Shown here: positions 58,786-64,000 of the stretch, piece by piece | Position numbering within the stretch: position 1 is the first letter of the stretch | How the letters are laid out: each line of letters starts with the position of its first letter | From: Nostoc sp. NMS7 | GTDB taxonomy: Bacteria > Cyanobacteriota > Cyanobacteriia > Cyanobacteriales > Nostocaceae | Assembly: GCF_017115085.1 (NCBI RefSeq) | Contig: NZ_JABXKJ010000242.1 | Location: forward strand, 21,457 to 85,456 | DNA length: 64,000 nt | Reading direction: 5' to 3' | Translations under genes and position numbers: made by a program | Notes under the pieces: generated by a model | Databases searched by the model: none | What the model was told of the DNA's origin: nothing | The model's input: the letters and a program-made list of their open reading frames with translations, nothing else

Positions 58786-59134
58786 GAATTTTTCAAAAAC
58801 AATTTAGGATTACTATATAGCAATCCTAAATCATTCGTGAATCTGGATACCGAGAATTTTCACAAATCAGATATGATTGCTATATATAAATCAATACAGT
58901 TCAGTTAAGCATTTCTTTCTTCTCTTTTTTCTCTTGCTTTGCGTTCTTCTCTACGAGACGCTGCGCGAATGCGGTTCGTTAAAAAAATTGACTTTGACAA
59001 AGAGTTAGGTCTTAACTGAACCGTCTTGATATATAAATGTCTTCTCAGTCAAAAGTTAAATAATTGTAACTATTAATAGTATTTATACAAATTCAACCTA
59101 CAAGTATGTATCTATCCCAATTAAAAATATTCCT
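58786..59134. mobile_element. Repeat block with a MITE-like element
   Basis: An inverted pair (TATATAAATCAATACAGTTC ... CTTAACTGAACCGTCTTG, 58883-58909 and 59011-59035) encloses about 100 bases that include a TTCTCTACGAGACGCTGCGCG unit. A small hairpin repeat (TTAGGATTACTATATAGCAA then TCCTAAA) lies at 58803-58831. A copy of block A of the composite repeat is at 58848-58886. No gene. Confidence 0.5.
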
Positions 59135-59959
59135 TTGTTTGACATTCAATATCTGAAGACACTCGGCTTTGATTTAATTGAGGAGTCTACAGAACACCCC
59201 AAACATCTTGCTGAAGTTATATTTCGCTATCAACATCAAGTTGAGTTGGTAATCATTGGTGGAGGAGATGGGACTCTCAATGCCGCAGTAGATGCTTTAG
59301 TTGATACTCAGTTGCCTTTGGGAATCTTGCCTCTTGGAACTGCCAACGACCTAGTGAGAACTTTGGAAATCCCAAATTCTCTCAGCGAAGCTTGCAAAAT
59401 TATTGCCAATGGAAATTTACACCGCATCGACTTGGGTTGGGTGAACGGCAAGCACTTTTTTAACGTTGCCAGTCTGGGATTGAGTGTAAAAATTACCGAA
59501 CGACTTACCAAAGAAGTTAAACGCCGTTGGGGAATATTTGCTTATGCTGCCACTGCCTTGCAAGTGATTTGGGAAGCTAGACCTTTTACTGCGGAGATTG
59601 TGATTAATAGTGAATCAATTCGCGTGAAAACAGTGCAAATTGCTGTGGGTAACGGCCGCTATTACGGCGGTGGTATGGCAGTGGCTGAGGATGCCACAAT
59701 AGATGATCAAAGGCTAGACCTTTATAGCTTGGAGCTTAAGCACTGGTGGCAAATTCTACTATTACTTCCGGCAATGCGACAAGGGCGACATATACATTGG
59801 CAGAGTGTACGTTCTCTTCAAGGTCAAGAAATAGAGGTGTATACTCACAAACCGCGTCCGATCAATACAGATGGTGAAATCACCACTTATACACCTGCTC
59901 ATTTTCGGGTTATACCTAAAGCTATAGCTGTTTTAGTACCCCCAGAAATCAGGAGTTAG
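59135..59959 (+). CDS. Diacylglycerol kinase-family lipid kinase, 5'-truncated
   Basis: A 274-residue protein of the YegS/DgkB lipid kinase group. The nucleotide loop IIGGGDGTLNAAVDALVD and LGILPLGTANDLVR are present, with the later MAVAEDATIDDQRLDLYSL (metal site). The family usually begins with a beta strand and VNP-x-AG motif, which is missing here: the only start is TTG 59135, with no ribosome-binding site. About 25-30 residues are therefore lost, just after a MITE-like block. The gene may be non-functional. Its stop (ATCAGGAGTTAG) is in a heptamer. Confidence 0.75.
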   Translation: MFDIQYLKTLGFDLIEESTEHPKHLAEVIFRYQHQVELVIIGGGDGTLNAAVDALVDTQLPLGILPLGTANDLVRTLEIPNSLSEACKIIANGNLHRIDLGWVNGKHFFNVASLGLSVKITERLTKEVKRRWGIFAYAATALQVIWEARPFTAEIVINSESIRVKTVQIAVGNGRYYGGGMAVAEDATIDDQRLDLYSLELKHWWQILLLLPAMRQGRHIHWQSVRSLQGQEIEVYTHKPRPINTDGEITTYTPAHFRVIPKAIAVLVPPEIRS

Positions 59960-60274
59960 GAATTATGGCTCTCCCACGCTGCGGTCAGCTAAAGCTACAT
60001 CTAGCCCAGTCTTTTTCAGGACTTTTGAAAATTTAGACAACGTAACTTAAATAAATGCTGGTATATCTCAACGAACTTAACCGCGATCGCTAGTTATATA
60101 TAGCTTGGCTAATATTTTATCTGTTTATTTTAGGCAACACAGAGCCGGAATCATTGACAAGCTAAGTATATACGCAATACAATTATTCTTATAGAACCTA
60201 ACGATAGAGTTAATTAAAAGAATTTGCCCATAGAATAAATACAAGCAATATTAAAGATAATTTGGATAAAACAA
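59960..60274. other. Spacer with no recognised feature
   Basis: 315 bases, AT-rich, with one HIP1 site. Nothing supported. Confidence 0.5.
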
Positions 60275-60628
60275 ATGAACACCAAAATTATTGCTTTCTT
60301 GGGAATTATGGCAGCCTTTGCAAACTTAGGAAGTCAAGTGTATGGACAGTCACCAGCATCAAGCTTAAATCGAGGACAATACAGATTAACTGGTGATTCT
60401 CTAATTGGAATTGATCATAGAACAGCCCAAAATGACTTTAGAAGCTTTTTTGAGCAAACTAATCCCGCAAGCATCTCCAACAACAATAGAAGAAACAATA
60501 AAACTCCACTCAAAATCCGCTTTAACGAATCATTATCACTGCCAGACACCTCTGTTTTCTTAACACCGGCTGAGTCGGGGAATGAGAATGATGGATTGCA
60601 AGTGCAGTTAGATATAGAGAGACAATAA
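60275..60628 (+). CDS. Small exported protein of unknown function
   Basis: A 117-residue protein with a signal peptide (MNTKIIAFLGIMAAFANLGS, cleavage near VYGQ). The mature part has no cysteine and is rich in Asn, Ser and Arg, with no recognised domain. It is followed by a strong terminator, so it is probably a real, separately transcribed gene. Confidence 0.6.
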   Translation: MNTKIIAFLGIMAAFANLGSQVYGQSPASSLNRGQYRLTGDSLIGIDHRTAQNDFRSFFEQTNPASISNNNRRNNKTPLKIRFNESLSLPDTSVFLTPAESGNENDGLQVQLDIERQ

Positions 60629-60677
60629 TCAGGTATAAAGGTTAAGGCTGTAGTTCTGACCGTAGATGCCTGCTGAT

Positions 60678-60727
60678 CAAAACAGCCGTTGTGTTAAGAA
60701 ATATTCTCAACACAACGGCTGTTTTTG
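60678..60727 (+). terminator. Strong rho-independent terminator
   Basis: A perfect 17-base inverted repeat, AAAACAGCCGTTGTGTT against AACACAACGGCTGTTTT, with a 13-base loop and a final T-run. It lies 50 bases after the small exported gene. The arms are symmetrical, so it could work in both directions. Confidence 0.85.
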
Positions 60728-60851
60728 CGGCTCATCCTGTCTCCCCTACGAGAATAAAGTTTCGCACCTGACTAAATCCGCATTCCTGAGTCGATAATTC
60801 TGCAATCATTTTGCAGTAGAATTAATCGTCTAGATAGAGGAGGGCTTTGCG

Positions 60852-62204
60852 ATGACTCGTGTCATTATTGTGCGCCACGGTCAAAGCGGTTATAACACCG
60901 AGCGGCGTATTCAAGGGCGCACTGATGCGTCAACATTAACCGAAAAAGGTCGTAACGATGCTAGTAAAGTAGGCAAAGCCCTCAGCAATATTTTATTTAA
61001 TGGGATTTACAGCAGTCCATTGCAACGAGCCAAACACACAGCAGATATTATCCATAGTGAGTTAGCTACTCATCCTGGACAGTCTGCTGTAGTCCAAGTT
61101 TCTGATTTGCTGCTGGAAATTGACTTGCCTTTATGGGAAGCACTGCTAACTGCCCAAGTTAAGCAAAAATTTGCCGAAGACTACCGCACTTGGCACGAAC
61201 GCCCCGACGAACTGCGGATGTTGCTTAATGATGCAGAAGGAACAAGAGAACATTTTCCCGTTCTTGCTTTATACGAACAAGCACGGCAGTTTTGGCAAGA
61301 AATTTTGTCTTACCATCAAGGCGAAACTATTCTGATAGTGGGACATAACGGAATTAATCGCGCCCTGATTAGCACAGCGCTATCCATTCCTCCAAGTCGC
61401 TACCATTCAATACAGCAATCTAACTGTGGCATCACCGTACTAAATTTTGCTGGAGGATTGGGCGAATCAGTCCAACTAGAATCCTTAAATCAGACGCAAC
61501 ACACCGGAGAGATTCTACCCTCATTGCGACCTGATCATCAAGGAATACGGTTGTTACTGGTGCGTCATGGGGAAACTGACTGGAATCGCCAAACTAGGTT
61601 TCAAGGGCAAATTGATGTTCCCCTCAACGACAACGGTAGACAACAGTCGCAAAAAGCAGGCGAATTTCTTCAACAGGTAGCGATCGATTTTGCTGTAAGT
61701 AGCTCAATGTTGCGCCCTAAAGAAACAGCAGAGATTATCTTAAAACAACATCCTAATGTAAAGTTAGAATTGCAAGATGGTTTAAGAGAAATCAGCCACG
61801 GACTCTGGGAAGGAAAATTAGAAACAGAGATAGAGCAAGAGTTTCCGGGAGAATTGCAGCGCTGGCGGCTAGTACCAGCCCAAGTTCAAATGCCTGAAGG
61901 GGAAAATTTGCAACAAGTTTGGGAGCGCAGCGTTGCAGCTTGGCAATCAATTGTACAATCAGCATCAACGAATCAATTCAAAACTCTTTTAGTAGTAGCT
62001 CATGACGCTACTAACAAAACATTGCTTTGTCACATTCTGGGTTTATCGCTGGAAAATTTCTGGAATTTTCGCCAGGGTAATGGCGCAGTCAGTGTTATCG
62101 ATTATCCTTCTGGAATCGATGGTTTACCAGTATTGCAAGCGATGAACATCACCACTCACTTGGGTGGAGGGGTACTAGATAAAACAGCAGCAGGAGCATT
62201 GTAA
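60852..62204 (+). CDS. Two-domain histidine phosphatase (phosphoglycerate-mutase-like)
   Basis: A 450-residue protein with two histidine-phosphatase domains in one chain. The first begins IIVRHGQSGYN (RHG 8-10) and has ILIVGHNGIN; the second begins LLLVRHGETDWN and has LLVVAHDATN. Each has a full catalytic core (RHG, second His). Tandem forms of this kind are known in cyanobacteria, with assignments from phosphoglycerate mutase to alpha-ribazole or sugar phosphatases. GGAGG precedes the ATG. Substrate unknown. Confidence 0.87.
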   Translation: MTRVIIVRHGQSGYNTERRIQGRTDASTLTEKGRNDASKVGKALSNILFNGIYSSPLQRAKHTADIIHSELATHPGQSAVVQVSDLLLEIDLPLWEALLTAQVKQKFAEDYRTWHERPDELRMLLNDAEGTREHFPVLALYEQARQFWQEILSYHQGETILIVGHNGINRALISTALSIPPSRYHSIQQSNCGITVLNFAGGLGESVQLESLNQTQHTGEILPSLRPDHQGIRLLLVRHGETDWNRQTRFQGQIDVPLNDNGRQQSQKAGEFLQQVAIDFAVSSSMLRPKETAEIILKQHPNVKLELQDGLREISHGLWEGKLETEIEQEFPGELQRWRLVPAQVQMPEGENLQQVWERSVAAWQSIVQSASTNQFKTLLVVAHDATNKTLLCHILGLSLENFWNFRQGNGAVSVIDYPSGIDGLPVLQAMNITTHLGGGVLDKTAAGAL

Positions 62205-62224
62205 TAGAGTTAGGAGTGACGAGA

Positions 62225-62256
62225 GACGCGATTAATCGCGTCTGTACAGGAGTTAA
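62225..62256. repeat. Palindromic repeat GACGCGATTAATCGCGTC, copy 2
   Basis: The perfect 18-base palindrome and the following TGTACAGGAGTTA are as in the copy at 26370. Confidence 0.7.
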
Positions 62257-62352
62257 AAGTTAGGAGTTAGGAATAAAGTTAGTACAACATGGTGCGTTAC
62301 GGCTTTACCCTAACGCACCCTACTTTAGATTTACTCATAACTAAAAACTTTT

Positions 62353-63663
62353 ATGATTGAACTGCTGCAACAAGTACGGGTGATTGACCCAGTTTCGGAA
62401 ATTGACGGACTCTTTGATGTCGTGATTGCTGATGGTTATATCGAAGTAGTGGCTTCGCGCATTTCTGATATCAGTTCCGATACTCAAATCAGAGATTGTC
62501 AGGGATTAGTTCTCGGCCCTGGGTTAGTAGATTTGTACAGCCACTCTGGGGAACCTGGCTTTGAAGAACGGGAAACCCTCTTGTCTCTTTTACAAGCTGC
62601 TGCTGCTGGCGGCTTTACCAGAATTAACATTTTACCCGATACATCCCCAGTTATTGATAACCCTGCCCTTGTGGCACAGTTGCAAAATAGGAGACAAGGA
62701 GGACAAGGAGGCAATTTTTCTCCCTTGTCTCCCCCCTCTCCCCCCTCTCCCTTATCTCCCCCTCTCTCCCTGCTTTATATCTGGGGTGCTATCACTCTAG
62801 ATGTTGCTGGGAAGCAAATGACGGAATTGGCAGATTTAGCGTCGGCTGGAGTTGTTGGTTTTACGGATGGTAAGCCTTTAGAAAATTTGGCGCTGGTGCG
62901 GGGAGTGTTAGAGTATCTTCAGCCGTTGGGTAAACCAGTAGCTTTTTGGCCTAGCGATCGCCAATTAACAGCAAATGGTGTAATGAGAGAAGGGTCAGAT
63001 GCTCTCCGTTTTGGTTTACCCCCAATCCCCGCCAGCGCGGAAACTACTGCGATCGCAGCTTTGTTAGAATTGGTTGCAACCATAGGCACACCAGTCCATA
63101 TCATGCGTGTTTCCACATCTCGCAGCGTGGAATTAATCGCCTCAGCCAAGGCTGCTGGTTTACCTATCACCGCCAGCACCACCTGGATGCACCTTTTACT
63201 TGATACAAAAGCAGTTAAGAGTTATCACACCAGCTTGCATTTAGACCCGCCTTTAGGTAATTCTGGTGATGTGGCGGCGTTGCGTGCGGGGGTACGTGCG
63301 GGTGTGATCGATGCGATCGCTATTGACCACACACCCTACAGCTACGAAGAAAAAGTCCAAGCTTTTGCCGAAGCACCAGCCGGCGCAATTGGTTTAGAGT
63401 TAGCATTACCTTTACTGTGGCAATATCTCGTTGAAACTGGAGAATTTACAGCTTTAGAATTATGGCGGGCATTGAGTAGCAGTCCCGCCGAGTGTTTGGG
63501 GCAAAAAGTCAGTGCGATCGTACCTGATCAACCAGCAGAACTTACTTTATTTGATCCCCAGCAAACCTGGAAAGTCGAACGAAAAAGTCTTTATACACTT
63601 TCACAAAATACAGCTTGGTTAGGACAACAATTAAAAGGTCGTGTTGTGCAAACCTGGTGTTGA
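62353..63663 (+). CDS. pyrC: Dihydroorotase homologue, possibly non-catalytic
   Basis: A 436-residue protein of the class I dihydroorotase/amidohydrolase fold, in pyrimidine synthesis. The usual metal motif D-x-H-x-H is VDLYSHSGEPG here (first His replaced by Tyr, His64 kept), and the later DHAPH is IDHTPYSYEE. The metal Lys region could not be placed. This resembles inactive PyrC' proteins that support aspartate carbamoyltransferase. Residues about 113-140 (RRQGGQGGNFSPLSPPSPPS) are encoded by a CTCCC repeat. Start ATG 62353, full length otherwise. Confidence 0.82.
   Translation: MIELLQQVRVIDPVSEIDGLFDVVIADGYIEVVASRISDISSDTQIRDCQGLVLGPGLVDLYSHSGEPGFEERETLLSLLQAAAAGGFTRINILPDTSPVIDNPALVAQLQNRRQGGQGGNFSPLSPPSPPSPLSPPLSLLYIWGAITLDVAGKQMTELADLASAGVVGFTDGKPLENLALVRGVLEYLQPLGKPVAFWPSDRQLTANGVMREGSDALRFGLPPIPASAETTAIAALLELVATIGTPVHIMRVSTSRSVELIASAKAAGLPITASTTWMHLLLDTKAVKSYHTSLHLDPPLGNSGDVAALRAGVRAGVIDAIAIDHTPYSYEEKVQAFAEAPAGAIGLELALPLLWQYLVETGEFTALELWRALSSSPAECLGQKVSAIVPDQPAELTLFDPQQTWKVERKSLYTLSQNTAWLGQQLKGRVVQTWC
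62689..62773. repeat. GACAAGGAGG / CTCCC repeat inside pyrC
   Basis: GGAGACAAGGAGGACAAGGA then GGCAATTTTTCTCCCTTGTC and a CCCCCTCTCCC tract. The two parts are complementary purine and pyrimidine arms. Similar arms are seen near 36570 and 38990. In frame, it adds a Gly/Pro/Ser-rich loop. Confidence 0.75.
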
Positions 63664-64000
63664 AAAATGCAAAAAACTCCGAGATTCATGACTTTATATA
63701 GAGGTATCAAGGCATTGGTATCTCAAACTTATATAGCCTTACTTACAGCCGTTTTCATGTATTTAGAACCACATCTGTCGTAAGGGCACAGAAAAAGCTC
63801 ATTGGTGTCAACTTAAGCTAGAAATCGCTTGTTGACTTCCAGTCCCGCCCAGAAATAAATTTCTTTGGCTTTTAGCTAAAGTCTACTTCAGTAGACTAAA
63901 GACTTTTCGGATTATTTAGTCATCTAAAGATTGACTTGAGCTATTAGCCAAGGAACTTCAGTTCCTTGCGGGACATGGCTTTTACGTTAAGTTGACACGT
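63664..64000. other. Spacer after pyrC, with a MITE-like palindrome
   Basis: No gene. The last 190 bases are the palindromic element described next. Confidence 0.6.
63807..63998. mobile_element. MITE-like palindromic element with GTGTCAACTTAA ends
   Basis: Ends GTGTCAACTTAA (63807-63818) and TTAAGTTGACAC (63987-63998) are perfect inverted repeats of 12 bases. The inside is an imperfect palindrome: AGTCCCGCCCAGAAATAAAT ... GGCTTTTAGCTAAAGTC on the left and GACTTGAGCTATTAGCCAAG ... GTTCCTTGCGGGAC on the right. In the middle is a perfect hairpin AGTCTACTTCAGTAGACT. It codes for nothing. Confidence 0.6.

Overview
The window looks like chromosomal DNA of a filamentous, heterocyst-forming cyanobacterium (Nostoc/Anabaena type). 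The signs are the photosynthesis genes petB and petD, a phycobiliprotein lyase, the nif-type regulator CnfR/PatB beside fdxB and a heterocyst-type cytochrome oxidase operon, very frequent GCGATCGC (HIP1) octamers, and abundant heptamer repeats (CAATGAC/CTAATGA/TTAGGAG types) between and even inside genes. No prophage, CRISPR array or intact transposase gene was seen.

Layout. 0.0-5 kb: start of coxA (cut by the window edge), coxB, fdxB and cnfR/patB, i.e. respiration and nif control linked to nitrogen fixation. 5-15 kb: a Suc_Fer-like ferredoxin protein, a Mut7-C RNase-like protein, a ROK sugar kinase, proB, a YqeG HAD phosphatase, a PD-(D/E)XK-like protein, and a DUF3727-ruvX-GNAT gene run. 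15-23 kb: small unknown proteins, an outer-membrane-like protein with a perfect Yfr1 sRNA target, an RDD/pentapeptide protein, a GT4 glycosyltransferase and an anti-sigma-type ATPase. 23-31.5 kb: petB-petD divergent from the ctpA protease, a periplasmic chorismate mutase, a tandem pair of Uma2 genes, a broken histidine-kinase fragment, an MBL protein and a site-2 protease. 31.9-40 kb: CpcS lyase plus a HEAT-repeat protein, tRNA-Ser(GGA), a 2Fe-2S ferredoxin, a lipoprotein nuclease, an IMPase, a J-domain/TPR protein, hisZ, a small 4Fe-4S ferredoxin and a LivF/NatE-type ATPase. 40-52 kb is the most plastic part: an HTH relic, an orphan gene between direct repeats, a coiled-coil membrane protein, a Tat-exported carbonic anhydrase, ubiD, a deleted DUF4058 gene, two paralogous PD-(D/E)XK nuclease-TPR genes with a dead third start between them, a DUF559 endonuclease and a CAP lipoprotein interrupted by one stop codon. 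52-64 kb: an acyltransferase-like membrane protein, prxQ, hpf/lrtA, lipB, a divergent polar amino-acid ABC transporter, a 5'-truncated lipid kinase, a two-domain histidine phosphatase and a dihydroorotase homologue.

The most interesting items are: (1) the nuclease-TPR paralog island at 46.8-51.4 kb, one paralog carrying a PcrA/UvrD-tail-like module; (2) a perfect 11-nt complement to the conserved Yfr1 sRNA motif over the ribosome-binding site of an outer-membrane-type gene; (3) three short insertions of 18, 21 and 27 bp that all split a HIP1 octamer at the same point and all begin with G and end with CTA; (4) dispersed repeats translated inside lipB, pyrC and a DUF559 gene; (5) a Uma2 tandem duplication in which one short patch has been replaced. 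All starts, functions and boundaries were judged by eye from the sequence; no search was run.
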